Below, in pieces: positions 1-8,789 of a stretch of 64,000 nucleotides of DNA. The stretch comes from Streptosporangium sp040640155. GTDB taxonomy: Bacteria > Actinomycetota > Actinomycetes > Streptosporangiales > Streptosporangiaceae. The stretch covers positions 89,599 through 153,598 of the forward strand of contig NZ_JBFABE010000014.1 of the NCBI RefSeq assembly GCF_040640155.1, given 5' to 3'. Position 1 is the stretch's first letter. Every line of letters begins with the position of its first letter. Under the pieces are notes generated by a model that worked only from the letters and a program-made list of their open reading frames with translations, made no database searches and was not told where the DNA came from. The position numbers and the translations under genes are program-made.

Positions 1-2
1 TC

Positions 3-566
3 ATGGCCGCCGCGCTGGCCGGCGGGATGGGGTTCGCGGCGATGTTCGCCTACATCTCCGGCTCGCCGTTCGTGCTCCAGGAGGTCTACGGCACCTCGCC
101 GCAGGTGTTCTCCCTGGTGTTCGGGCTGAACGCGCTCGGCCTGACCGTCACCGCGCAGATCGGCGGGCGCCTGGCCGGGCGCCGGACGGACCCGGCCCGG
201 CTGATCCTGCTGGGGCTGCTGCTGAGCGTGGCCGGGGCCGCGACGATCCTGGTCACGGTCGTGGCCGGGCTGGGGCTGCCGGTGCTGGTCGCCGGGCTGT
301 TCACGATGATGTGCGGGGCCGGGTTCGTGCTGCCGGGCAGCGGCGCCCTCGCCCTGGCCGGCCAGCCCCCGCAGATCGCCGGGAGCGCGGCCGCGCTGAC
401 CGGCGTGCTGCAGTTCGGGCTCGGCGCGCTCGCCGCGCCGCTGGTGGGCCTGGGCGGCGAGGGCAGCGCCCTGCCGATGGCCGCCGTGCTGACCGGCTTC
501 ACGGTGGCGGCGCTGGTGGTCTTCACCGTTCTGCGCGGAAAACCGGGACGCGTTTCCGCTGGTTAG
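3..566 (+). CDS. Bcr/CflA-type MFS drug exporter, C-terminal part (partial)
   Basis: The reading frame is open at the window edge, so the true start lies upstream. The 187 visible residues are hydrophobic helices joined by short loops, with a basic loop (GGRLAGRRTDPARL) between membrane segments. This resembles the second half of 12-TM Bcr/CflA exporters, which use the proton gradient to expel drugs such as bicyclomycin or chloramphenicol. The helix containing GAGFVLPGSGALALAG matches the conserved late-TM region of that group. The stop codon overlaps an iron box belonging to the next operon. The substrate cannot be inferred; another MFS subfamily is possible. Confidence 0.75.
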   Translation: MAAALAGGMGFAAMFAYISGSPFVLQEVYGTSPQVFSLVFGLNALGLTVTAQIGGRLAGRRTDPARLILLGLLLSVAGAATILVTVVAGLGLPVLVAGLFTMMCGAGFVLPGSGALALAGQPPQIAGSAAALTGVLQFGLGALAAPLVGLGGEGSALPMAAVLTGFTVAALVVFTVLRGKPGRVSAG

Positions 567-581
567 GTAAGCCTTTCCTAC
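563..581. promoter_or_regulatory. Iron box (IdeR/DmdR-type operator) upstream of sufR
   Basis: TTAGGTAAGCCTTTCCTAC closely resembles the actinobacterial DtxR/IdeR/DmdR iron-box consensus TTAGGTTAGGCTAACCTAA. It lies about 72 nt before the sufR start and overlaps the upstream stop codon. The same first twelve bases (TTAGGTAAGCCT) recur upstream of the siderophore-interacting protein gene at 27433. This suggests iron-dependent repression of the suf operon, which is inferred and not shown. Confidence 0.6.
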
Positions 582-641
582 GTGATGCATCACATTCTCG
601 ACACGCCCACACCGGTTTGTCAGCGGGGAAGTAATTACGGC

Positions 642-656
642 ACACTGATGTTGTGA
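642..656. promoter_or_regulatory. SufR-type inverted-repeat operator
   Basis: ACACT-GATGT-TGTGA is an exact match to the pattern ACACT-N5-TGTGA that I recall being reported for mycobacterial SufR. It sits on the proposed GTG start of sufR (653). The transcript is therefore probably leaderless or nearly so, or translation begins at GTG 662 or ATG 671. The arrangement implies autorepression of the whole suf operon by holo-SufR. Confidence 0.6.
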
Positions 657-1471
657 AATACGTGACCGGGATGCGAGACACCGAGAAGGCCGCCGCCGCG
701 CGGCTCTCCGGCGTGTCCGCCGAGCGGAGCACGCGTGCGCGCGTCGCCCGGCTCATCCTGGAGCACGGACCGATCACCGCCGCCGCCCTCGGCGAGCGGC
801 TCGGCCTGACCCCGGCCGCCGTGCGCAGGCACCTGGACGCGCTGCTGGCCGAGGGGATGGCCGAGGCCCGCACCGCCAGACCGCGCGGCCAGCGCGGACG
901 CGGACGGCCGGCCAAGCTGTTCGCGATGACCGACCAGGGCCGCAGCGCCTTCGAGCACGCCTACGACGACCTGGCAGGAAGCGCGTTGCGCTTCCTGGCC
1001 GAGCGCGTGGGCGAGGAGGCCGTGGCCGAGTTCGCCCGGTCGCAGGTGGCCGGTCTCGTCGACCGCCTGCGGCCCCAGATGCGCGAGGTCCCCGCAGACC
1101 AGCGGGTCCGCGTCCTGGCCGAGGCCCTCTCCGACGACGGGTACGCCGCCTCGGCGAGCAAGGCCGGCGTCGGCGGCGAACAGCTCTGCCAGCACCACTG
1201 CCCGGTGGCGCACGTCGCCGCCGAGTTCCCGCAGCTGTGCGAGGCCGAGACCGAGGCGTTCGCGCGCATTCTCGGCACGCCCGTGCAGCGGCTCGCGACC
1301 ATCGCCCACGGCGACGGTGTGTGCACCACGCATGTGAGCCCCCACCGGGCTCCGGGAGCGAGCGCGCGGGAGGGGGCGGCGTTCGCCCCGCCCGCCCCGC
1401 GCTCCGAACCGGCACCACCGCCGGCCGTCCACGAAACGATCGACATATCGAGCAAGGAGACCGGAAGGTGA
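653..1471 (+). CDS. sufR: SufR, Fe-S cluster-sensing repressor of the suf operon
   Basis: A 272-aa winged-helix regulator. The N-terminal half carries the DNA-binding domain (LILEHGPITAAALGERLGL, then an R/H-rich recognition helix near AVRRHLDALL). The C-terminal half has the cysteine cluster CQHHCPVAHVAAEFPQLCEAE that in SufR proteins ligates a [4Fe-4S] cluster. Position directly before sufB, with a 4-nt GTGA overlap, fits the conserved actinobacterial sufRBD(C)SUT order. Holo-protein is expected to repress the operon. The GTG at 653 lies inside the operator-like repeat, so GTG 662 or ATG 671 may be the real start. The last ~55 residues are Ala/Pro-rich and probably disordered. Confidence 0.9.
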   Translation: MKYVTGMRDTEKAAAARLSGVSAERSTRARVARLILEHGPITAAALGERLGLTPAAVRRHLDALLAEGMAEARTARPRGQRGRGRPAKLFAMTDQGRSAFEHAYDDLAGSALRFLAERVGEEAVAEFARSQVAGLVDRLRPQMREVPADQRVRVLAEALSDDGYAASASKAGVGGEQLCQHHCPVAHVAAEFPQLCEAETEAFARILGTPVQRLATIAHGDGVCTTHVSPHRAPGASAREGAAFAPPAPRSEPAPPPAVHETIDISSKETGR

Positions 1472-2880
1472 CTGTCACCGACCGCCCGGAGCTGGAAGGC
1501 CTCGGGAATTACAAGTTCGGCTGGGCCGACTCGGACGCCGCGGGAGCGACGGCCAAGCGTGGCCTGTCCGAAGAGGTCGTCCGCAACATCTCCGCGCTGA
1601 AGAACGAGCCGGAGTGGATGCTGGACCTGCGTCTGAAGGGGCTCCGCCTCTTCGGCAAGAAGCCCATGCCGAACTGGGGCTCCGACCTCAGCGGGATCGA
1701 CTTCGACAACATCAAGTACTTCGTGCGCTCCACCGAGAAGCAGGCCGCCTCCTGGGAGGACCTGCCCGACGACATCAAGAACACCTACGACAGGCTGGGC
1801 ATCCCCGAGGCCGAGAAGCAGCGCCTGGTCGCCGGGGTCGCCGCCCAGTACGAGTCCGAGGTGGTCTACCACAAGATCCGTGAGGACCTCGAGGAGAAGG
1901 GTGTCATCTTCGTCGACACCGACACCGCCCTCAAGGAGCACGAGGAGATCTTCAAGGAGTACTTCGGGACCGTGATCCCGGTCGGCGACAACAAGTTCGC
2001 CGCGCTGAACACGGCCACCTGGAGCGGCGGCAGCTTCATCTACGTGCCGCCGAACGTCAACGTGGAGATCCCGCTCCAGGCCTACTTCCGGATCAACACC
2101 GAGAACATGGGCCAGTTCGAGCGGACCCTGATCGTCGTGGACGAGAACTCCTACGTCCACTACGTCGAGGGCTGCACCGCGCCGATCTACACCTCCGACT
2201 CGCTGCACAGCGCGGTCGTGGAGATCATCGTGAAGAAGGGCGCCCGCTGCCGCTACACGACCATCCAGAACTGGTCGAACAACGTCTACAACCTGGTCAC
2301 CAAGCGCGCCGTGGCCTACGAGGGCGCGACGATGGAGTGGGTCGACGGCAACATCGGCTCCAAGGTCACCATGAAGTACCCGGCCGTCTACCTCATGGGC
2401 GAGCACGCCAAGGGCGAGACCCTCAGCGTCGCCTTCGCCGGTGAGGGCCAGCACCAGGACGCCGGGGCCAAGATGGTCCACCTGGCGCCCAACACCAGCT
2501 CCTCGGTGATCTCCAAGTCCGTCGCCCGCGGCGGCGGCCGGACCTCCTACCGGGGCCTGGTGCAGATCGAGGAGGGCGCGCACGGCAGCGCCAGCACGGT
2601 CAAGTGCGACGCGCTGCTGGTCGACCAGATCAGCCGCTCCGACACCTACCCGTACGTGGACGTGCGCGAGGACGACGTGTCCATGGGGCACGAGGCCACC
2701 GTCTCCAAGGTCTCCGACGACCAGCTCTTCTACCTGATGAGCCGCGGTCTGGGCGAGGACGAGGCGATGGCGATGATCGTCCGGGGCTTCGTCGAGCCGA
2801 TCGCCCGCGAGCTCCCGATGGAGTACGCCCTGGAGCTGAACCGGCTGATCGAGCTGCAGATGGAAGGAGCCGTCGGCTGA
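1468..2880 (+). CDS. sufB: SufB, Fe-S scaffold subunit
   Basis: A 470-aa SufB, the scaffold of the SufBCD complex on which Fe-S clusters are built in the cytoplasm. It has the typical N-terminus (LGNYKFGWADSD) and the long beta-helix core with HYVEGCTAPIYTSDSLH, including the conserved core cysteine. It also has the C-terminal SDDQLFYLMSRGLGEDEA segment shared with SufD. No intein is present, unlike mycobacterial SufB. I chose GTG 1468 because it gives the family N-terminus and overlaps the sufR stop by four bases. The frame is open further upstream only as a shadow of sufR. Confidence 0.97.
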   Translation: MTVTDRPELEGLGNYKFGWADSDAAGATAKRGLSEEVVRNISALKNEPEWMLDLRLKGLRLFGKKPMPNWGSDLSGIDFDNIKYFVRSTEKQAASWEDLPDDIKNTYDRLGIPEAEKQRLVAGVAAQYESEVVYHKIREDLEEKGVIFVDTDTALKEHEEIFKEYFGTVIPVGDNKFAALNTATWSGGSFIYVPPNVNVEIPLQAYFRINTENMGQFERTLIVVDENSYVHYVEGCTAPIYTSDSLHSAVVEIIVKKGARCRYTTIQNWSNNVYNLVTKRAVAYEGATMEWVDGNIGSKVTMKYPAVYLMGEHAKGETLSVAFAGEGQHQDAGAKMVHLAPNTSSSVISKSVARGGGRTSYRGLVQIEEGAHGSASTVKCDALLVDQISRSDTYPYVDVREDDVSMGHEATVSKVSDDQLFYLMSRGLGEDEAMAMIVRGFVEPIARELPMEYALELNRLIELQMEGAVG

Positions 2881-4004
2881 TGGGCCTCGACACCGCCGTC
2901 AAGCCCCTCTCGACGCTGCACGAGAGGGCCTCCTACGACGTGGCCGACTTCGCCGTCCCCACCGGCCGGGAGGAGGAGTGGCGCTTCACCCCGCTCTCCC
3001 GGCTGCGGGGCCTGCACGAGGGCGTCGCGGCCTCCGCGAACGTCACCGTGCACGTCGACGCCGCGCCCGAGGCGACCGTGGAGACCGTCGGCCGCGACGA
3101 CGCCCGGCTCGGGCGGGCCTACGTGCCCGCCGACCGGGTCAGCGCCCAGGCCTACGCCTCCTTCGAGAAGGCCACCGTGATCACGGTGCCCCGCGAGGCC
3201 GTCGCCTCCACGCCGACCGTGGTCACCTTCACCGGGTCGGGCTCCGGCACCGCCTACGGCCACACGGTCGTGCGGCTGGAGCCGATGGCCGAGGCCGTGG
3301 TCGTCCTCGACCACCGGGGCAGCGCGGTCTACGCCGACAACGTCGAGTTCGTCGTGGGCCAGGGCGCGACCCTCAAGGTCGTCAGCCTGCAGGACTGGGC
3401 CGACGACGCCGTGCACGTCTCCCACCACCACGCCCAGCTCGCCAAGGACGCCGTCTTCCGCGGCTTCGTGGTCACCCTCGGCGGCGACCTGGTCCGGCTC
3501 TCGCCGTCGGTCTCCTACTCCGGCCCCGGCGGCGACGCCGAGCTGAACGGCCTGTACTTCGTCGACGCCGGCCAGCACCTGGAGCACCGCCTCCTGGTCG
3601 ACCACTCCACGCCCGACTGCCGCAGCAACGTCGACTACCGCGGCGCGCTGCAGGGGGCCGACGCCCACGCGGTCTGGATCGGCGACGTCATCATCCGCGT
3701 CGAGGCCGAGGGCACCGACACCTACGAGCTCAACCGCAACCTGCTGCTCACCGACGGCGCCCGCGCCGACTCGGTGCCCAACCTGGAGATCCTCACCGGG
3801 GAGGTCGCCGGGGCCGGCCACGCCAGCACCTCAGGCCGCCTCGACGACGAGCAGATCTTCTACCTCCAGGCCAGGGGCATCCCGTTCGCCGACGCCCGGC
3901 GCCTGGTCATCAGGGGTTTCTTCGCCCAGCTCCTGGAGAAGATCGAGATCCCCGAGCTCCGCGAGCGCGTCCTCGCCCGGGTCGAGGCGGAGCTCGAGAA
4001 GTGA
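2880..4004 (+). CDS. sufD: SufD, Fe-S assembly complex subunit
   Basis: A 374-aa SufD, partner of SufB in the SufBC2D scaffold, involved in iron delivery. The N-terminal helical region contains the conserved GREEEWRFTPLSRLRGL. The C-terminal beta-helix ends with DDEQIFYLQARGIPFADARRL, the SufD counterpart of the SufB C-terminal motif. The ATG at 2880 overlaps the sufB stop (TGATG), implying translational coupling. The following Rieske gene starts inside the sufD stop (GTGA). Confidence 0.96.
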   Translation: MGLDTAVKPLSTLHERASYDVADFAVPTGREEEWRFTPLSRLRGLHEGVAASANVTVHVDAAPEATVETVGRDDARLGRAYVPADRVSAQAYASFEKATVITVPREAVASTPTVVTFTGSGSGTAYGHTVVRLEPMAEAVVVLDHRGSAVYADNVEFVVGQGATLKVVSLQDWADDAVHVSHHHAQLAKDAVFRGFVVTLGGDLVRLSPSVSYSGPGGDAELNGLYFVDAGQHLEHRLLVDHSTPDCRSNVDYRGALQGADAHAVWIGDVIIRVEAEGTDTYELNRNLLLTDGARADSVPNLEILTGEVAGAGHASTSGRLDDEQIFYLQARGIPFADARRLVIRGFFAQLLEKIEIPELRERVLARVEAELEK

Positions 4005-4318
4005 CGTTCGAGAAGGTCTGCAAGCTCGCCGACATCCCCGACGAGGGAGTGATCGGCCTGGAGGTCGGGGACGTCCCCGTCGCCCTGGTCCGCCGGGGCG
4101 AGGAGGTGCACGCGCTGCACGACGTGTGCTCCCACGCCGAGGTGAAACTCAGCGAGGGGGAGGTCTACGACGGCACCCTCGAGTGCTGGCTGCACGGCTC
4201 GTGCTTCGACCTGCGCTCGGGCAAGCCCACCGGCCCGCCCGCCATCAAGCCCGTCCCCGTCTACCGAGTAAAGATCGACGGCGATGACGTCCTCGTCTCG
4301 CTCTCGAAGGAGTCATAA
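4001..4318 (+). CDS. Rieske [2Fe-2S] ferredoxin of the suf operon
   Basis: A 105-aa single-domain Rieske protein. Cluster ligands are visible as C43-S-H45 and C62-W-L-H65, the usual CxH...CxxH arrangement with a 16-residue spacing. It resembles the non-heme iron oxygenase ferredoxin subunit often carried between sufD and sufC in actinobacteria. It may supply electrons during cluster assembly or may itself be a client, but its role is not established. It overlaps sufD by 4 nt and is followed one base later by sufC. Confidence 0.93.
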   Translation: MTFEKVCKLADIPDEGVIGLEVGDVPVALVRRGEEVHALHDVCSHAEVKLSEGEVYDGTLECWLHGSCFDLRSGKPTGPPAIKPVPVYRVKIDGDDVLVSLSKES

Positions 4319-4319
4319 C

Positions 4320-5092
<773 letters not shown>

Positions 5093-5093
<1 letters not shown>

Positions 5094-6352
5094 TGAACGA
5101 CGGCCTTGACGTGGAGAGGATCAGGAAGGACTTCCCGGTCCTGTCCCGCGAGCTTCCCGGCGGCAGGCCGCTGATCTACCTCGACTCCGGAAACTCCGCG
5201 CAGAAGCCCACCCAGGTCATCGAGGCGATGCGCGAGCACATGGCGATGCACTACGGCAACGTCGGCCGCGCCATGCACGTGCTGGGCGCGGAGTCCACCG
5301 AGGCGTACGAGGACGCGCGCGACAGGATCGCCGCGTTCATCGGCGCGCCCGGCCGCGACGAGGTGGTCTTCACCAAGAACGCCTCCGAGGCGATCAACCT
5401 GGTGGCGTACGCCTTCGGCAACCGGACCTGCGAGGACCCGCGCCTCCGGCTCGGCCCCGGCGACGAGATCGTCATCTCGGAGATGGAGCACCACTCCAAC
5501 ATCGTGCCGTGGCAGATGCTCGCCCAGCGCACCGGCGCCACCCTGCGCTGGTTCTCCGTCACCGACGAAGGCCGCCTGGACCTGTCGAACCTCGCCGAGC
5601 TCGTCACCGAGCGCACGAGGATCGTCTCGATCGTGCACCAGTCGAACGTGCTCGGCACCGTCAACCCGGTCGCCCCGGTGCTGGCCAGGGTCCGCGAGGT
5701 CGGCGCGCTGATGATGCTGGACGCCTCCCAGTCCGTGCCCCACCAGGGGGTGGACGTGGCCGCCCTGGGCGTCGACTTCCTGGCCTTCACCGGTCACAAG
5801 GTCGTCGGCCCGTCCGGCATCGGCGTCCTGTGGGGCCGCGCCGAGCTGCTGGAGGCCATGCCCCCGTTCATGGGCGGCGGCGAGATGATCGAGGCGGTCT
5901 GGATGGACCACTCGACCTACGCGCCCGCGCCGCACAAGTTCGAGGCCGGCACCCCGCCGATCGTCGAGGCCATCGGTCTCGGCGCCGCCGTGGACTACCT
6001 CACCGAGATCGGCATGGACGCCGTCGCCGGCCACGAGCGCGAGCTCACCGCCCACGCGCTCGGCGCCCTGGGGGAGGTCCCGGGCCTGCGGGTCATCGGC
6101 CCGGCGGACCTGGCCGACCGGGGAGGCACCGTGTCGTTCACGCTGGAGGGGATTCACCCGCACGACGTCGGGCAGATCCTCGACGACGAGTTCGGCGTGG
6201 CCGTGCGGGTGGGTCACCACTGCGCCCGCCCGCTCCACCTCAGGTTCGGGATCCCCGCGACCACGCGGGCGTCCTTCTACCTGTACAACACACCGGCCGA
6301 GATCGACGCGTTGGTCCGCGGCCTCCACCACGTGCGGAAGGTGTTCGCCTAG
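5093..6352 (+). CDS. sufS: SufS, class II cysteine desulfurase
   Basis: A 419-aa PLP-dependent group II cysteine desulfurase that releases persulfide sulfur from L-cysteine for the SufBCD scaffold. The PLP lysine is Lys236 (FTGHKVVGPSG) and the catalytic cysteine is Cys377 in RVGHHCARPLH. The start ATG overlaps the sufC stop by one base. It probably hands sulfur to the adjacent SufU. Confidence 0.97.
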
Positions 6353-6354
6353 CC

Positions 6355-6474
6355 ATGCCCGAGCAGTCGAGCCGGCGTACGGGCGGACGGCGGGGGCCCG
6401 GTGCCCTCCGCACGGCGTCCGGCGACGCGCGAGCGCACGGCGCAGCGAACGAGAAGGTGAGCACGACCCTATGA
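6355..6474 (+). CDS. Possible 39-aa coupled leader-type ORF between sufS and sufU
   Basis: The 118-bp sufS-sufU gap is entirely open in one frame. It runs from ATG 6355 (two bases after the sufS stop) to a TGA that overlaps the sufU ATG (ATGA). The predicted peptide is basic and low in complexity (MPEQSSRRTGGRRGPG...). No homologue is recognised and no clear ribosome site precedes it. It may only reflect high GC, but the perfect 4-nt overlap is compatible with translational coupling to sufU. Confidence 0.2.
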   Translation: MPEQSSRRTGGRRGPGALRTASGDARAHGAANEKVSTTL

Positions 6475-6908
6475 TCGCCGAGTCCATGTACCAGGAGCTG
6501 ATCCTGGAGCACTACAAGCACCCGCAGGGGAGGGGTCTTCGCGACCCCTACGACGCCGAGGTCCACCACGTGAACCCGACCTGCGGCGACGAGATCACCA
6601 TGCGGGTGAAGCTGGGCGACGGCGGCAAGGTCGAGGACGTCTCCTACGACGGCCAGGGCTGTTCGATCAGCCAGGCCGCCGCCTCGGTGCTGCACGAGCT
6701 GGCCACCGGCTCGACCGTCGACGACACCCTCGGCGTGGTGGACGAGTTCACCAGGCTCATGCAGGGCAGGGGCAAGGTCGAGGCCGACGAGGACGTGCTG
6801 GGCGACGCGGTCGCCTTCGCGGGCGTGGCCAAGTTCCCCGCCCGTGTGAAGTGCGCGCTACTGGCGTGGATGGCCTACAAGGACGCGATCGTGAGGAGCA
6901 CGAATTGA
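6471..6908 (+). CDS. sufU: SufU, zinc-dependent sulfurtransferase
   Basis: A 145-aa SufU, which accepts persulfide sulfur from SufS through a zinc-bound cysteine. The zinc and sulfur-transfer residues are visible: Cys38 and Asp40 (NPTCGD), Cys64 (GQGCSIS) and Cys128 (VKCALLAW). The SufU-specific insertion is present, separating it from IscU. The start overlaps the upstream ORF stop. The last codon and TGA (6903-6908) coincide with the right end of an IS200/IS605 remnant, so the natural C-terminus may have been replaced. Confidence 0.95.
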   Translation: MIAESMYQELILEHYKHPQGRGLRDPYDAEVHHVNPTCGDEITMRVKLGDGGKVEDVSYDGQGCSISQAAASVLHELATGSTVDDTLGVVDEFTRLMQGRGKVEADEDVLGDAVAFAGVAKFPARVKCALLAWMAYKDAIVRSTN

Positions 6909-7030
6909 CATCCTCCCCTCCCTGAGGGGAGGGGATTCCCGCGGTCGCCCGTGAGGGTTCCTGCTTCATCGCCGACGGCCCGCCAGAGAGGATTCTCGTT
7001 GAGGTCTTACGTCAGCTCCACAGGCGTTTC
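6905..7030 (-). ncRNA. Putative omega-RNA scaffold at the tnpB 3' end
   Basis: In IS200/IS605 elements the TnpB guide RNA is transcribed from the tnpB 3' end through the right-end hairpin, and its guide comes from the flanking DNA. Here this segment is retained, with the GC-rich hairpin at 6912-6932. A guide made here would be antisense to the sufU 3' end. Presence is inferred from position and the hairpin only; expression is unknown. Confidence 0.4.
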
Positions 7031-7844
7031 ACCTCTCCGCCGGCCCGGCGGCGAGGATGTTCTTCGCGGCGTTGACATCCCGGTCATGGCAGGCGCCGCA
7101 AGCACACACCCAGTCTCGGACGTTCAGCGGCAGGGACCGCTGAAGGGTGCCGCACGCCGAGCACAGCTTCGAGGAGGGAAACCAGCGGTCCACCACCAGC
7201 GGCTCCCGCCCGTACCAGTGTGCCTTGTACTCCAGCATCGTGCGCATTTCCCGCCAGGAGGCGTCGCAGACGGCTCGGGCCAGGGTGTGGTTCTTGGCCA
7301 GATTGCGCACGGCGAGGTCTTCGATCACGACCGTTTGGTTCTCACGGACGAGACGTGTGGTGACCTTGTGCAGATGATCGCGGCGCCGGTCGGCGATACG
7401 AGCGTAGATGCGGGCGACCTTGAGTTTGGCTTTGTGCCGGTTGGCCGACCCTTTCTCCTTGCGGGCGAGGGGGCGCTGCGCCTTGGCGAGCTTGCGGCGA
7501 TCAGCCCGCTCATACCGAGGGTTGACGATCTTCTCCCCGGTGGAGAGCGCCGCGATGCCCGCGTCCACGCCGACCGTGCCGGTCGTCGGAGGAAGCGCAG
7601 GGATGCGGTCCTCACACAGGATGGACACGAACCACCGCCCGGCCGCGTCCTTCGACACGGTCACCGTGGCCGAGGACTCCACGTAGGAGACCTTGCGGCC
7701 TTCGGCGGTGTAGGCGCGGCTGCGGTGTTAGAGGGCTTTGCTGTACACGAGGCGAGCGCAGCCGAACGTGCGAGACAGCTCCGCTGCCTGCTCGTTCGTC
7801 GGATGGAAGCGGAACTTGAATGCCCGCTTCACGATCTGCGCCAC
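7029..7844 (-). pseudogene. tnpB (OrfB) with premature stop and internal deletion
   Basis: Reading from GTG 7844, the start MAQIVKRAFKFRFHPTNEQ is a standard TnpB N-terminus. It is ended after about 38 residues by an in-frame TAA (7728-7730). The same frame then continues as HRSRAYTAEGRKVSYVE joined to SSATVTVSKDAAGRW, skipping about 85 residues of the usual WED/REC part. Downstream the RuvC-like core is intact: GVDAG (first Asp), VIEDLAV (Glu) and DRDVNAAKNI (last Asp), with the CSACG...CACGACH zinc finger. A 217-aa internal ORF (7029-7682) could still be translated. It is probably inactive as a full nuclease. Confidence 0.85.
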
Positions 7845-7984
7845 GCCTCACACGGTATCGCGAGATCAGCTACGCGCTGGGTGGGATGGATCGGGCAGGT
7901 CCAGGCACGCTCAGGCGCCAGAGCGTCTTCCCGCTCCCGTTTCCTTCCCGGCCCGAAGGCCGGAGTATCCACAGGAGTTATTCG

Positions 7985-8374
7985 ATGAGCAAGGCTGTTG
8001 AGACGCCGACCACGGCGCAGGACGAGACCGTCACCCATGACGAGGTCATGGAGGCGCTGAAAGACGTGGTGGACCCCGAACTCGGCATCAACGTCGTGGA
8101 CCTGGGCCTGATCTACGGGTTGCACCTCGACCCGGCAGGCGAGGGTGCCGAGGGAGCCGATGGTGCCGCCGCGCTGCCGGTCGCCACCATCGACATGACG
8201 CTGACCAGCGCGGCCTGCCCGCTGACCGACGTCATCGAGGAGCAGGCGCACTCGGCGCTGGAGGGCATGGTCTCCGACGTGAAGATCAACTGGGTCTGGC
8301 TGCCGCCGTGGGGCCCGGACAAGATCACCGACGAGGGGCGTGAGCAGCTCCGCATGCTCGGCTTCAACGTCTGA
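7985..8374 (+). CDS. sufT: SufT / MIP18-family (DUF59) Fe-S maturation protein
   Basis: A 129-aa DUF59 protein (EVMEALKDVVDPELGINVVDLGLIYG) that helps transfer Fe-S clusters to target proteins. The conserved cysteine is in TSAACPLTD, and WLPPWGPDKITDEGREQLRMLGF is the family C-terminus. ATG 7985 is preceded by CAGGAG. The frame is open upstream to 7820, but those residues come from the IS remnant. It is normally the last gene of actinobacterial suf operons. Here the IS separates it from sufU by more than 1 kb, so its expression may be altered. Confidence 0.93.
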   Translation: MSKAVETPTTAQDETVTHDEVMEALKDVVDPELGINVVDLGLIYGLHLDPAGEGAEGADGAAALPVATIDMTLTSAACPLTDVIEEQAHSALEGMVSDVKINWVWLPPWGPDKITDEGREQLRMLGFNV

Positions 8375-8384
8375 GGCGCCGCCG

Positions 8385-8415
8385 CCCGCGCCCCGTGGGA
8401 CTCCCGGGGCGCGGG
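8385..8415 (+). terminator. Hairpin terminator after sufT
   Basis: A perfect 11-bp GC stem (CCCGCGCCCCG at 8385-8395 with CGGGGCGCGGG at 8405-8415, loop 9 nt) lies 10 nt past the sufT stop. There is no U-tract, as is common in high-GC actinobacteria. Confidence 0.65.
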
Positions 8416-8789
8416 GGACAGAGAGGGAGAACCGCGCCGGACACGGCTCACGGGACCCCCGGATTCGAGCTGTGCCGAATTATGTGAGAGTATCTCCGAG
8501 GCCGGGAAGAAAAGCCCGGCCGGGAGTGTTGACTCCTACCGACGGACAAGCGGCCGGCCGATGCCGGACGCCCCGAACGAACTCGGCACTGCGAACGCCG
8601 GGTATGCTTGATCGTGGTTTGACTGCGTGCGGGTAAGCTAGACCCGCCCCGTGCGGTGCGCCTCGACTTGCACCGCACCACCGCCCCGATGTGGGTGTTC
8701 ATCCAGTGCGGCCTCAGGCCGCGCGCTCCAGGCTCGTCCTTTCGCAGAAGTGACGTGCCCCGTTCTTCTATCGAAAGGCACGAGTCTTC
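8416..8789 (+). promoter_or_regulatory. Long non-coding leader of the DEAD-box helicase gene with a 9-bp hairpin
   Basis: This stretch carries no convincing gene. It contains a perfect stem (GTGCGGTGC 8651-8659, GCACCGCAC 8670-8678, 10-nt loop) about 110 nt before the helicase start. A shorter GTGCC/GGCAC pair lies close to the start. Long 5' UTRs are common for cold-inducible RNA helicases, so a regulatory leader is plausible. No clear -35/-10 pair was found. Confidence 0.45.

Larger units (their letters stand above)
6905..7844 (-). mobile_element. IS200/IS605 (IS1341-type) remnant inserted between sufU and sufT
   Basis: The element reads on the minus strand: a decayed tnpB (7029-7844) followed by a right end with a perfect 9-bp hairpin (6912-6920 with 6924-6932, loop CCT). 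It ends in ...GGATGTCAA at 6905-6913. The terminal TCAA is the kind of cleavage site used at right ends of this family. There is no tnpA. The left end is not recognisable and lies somewhere between 7845 and 7970. Confidence 0.75.

Noticed and set aside
1237..1467. N-terminal 77-residue extension of SufB
   Set aside because: It lies in the sufR gene in another frame; GTG 1468 gives the family N-terminus and overlaps the sufR stop.
8525..8640. TTGACT and TAAGCT/TATGCT elements as a helicase promoter
   Set aside because: None of the possible pairs has a 16-18-bp spacer, so no promoter was called.
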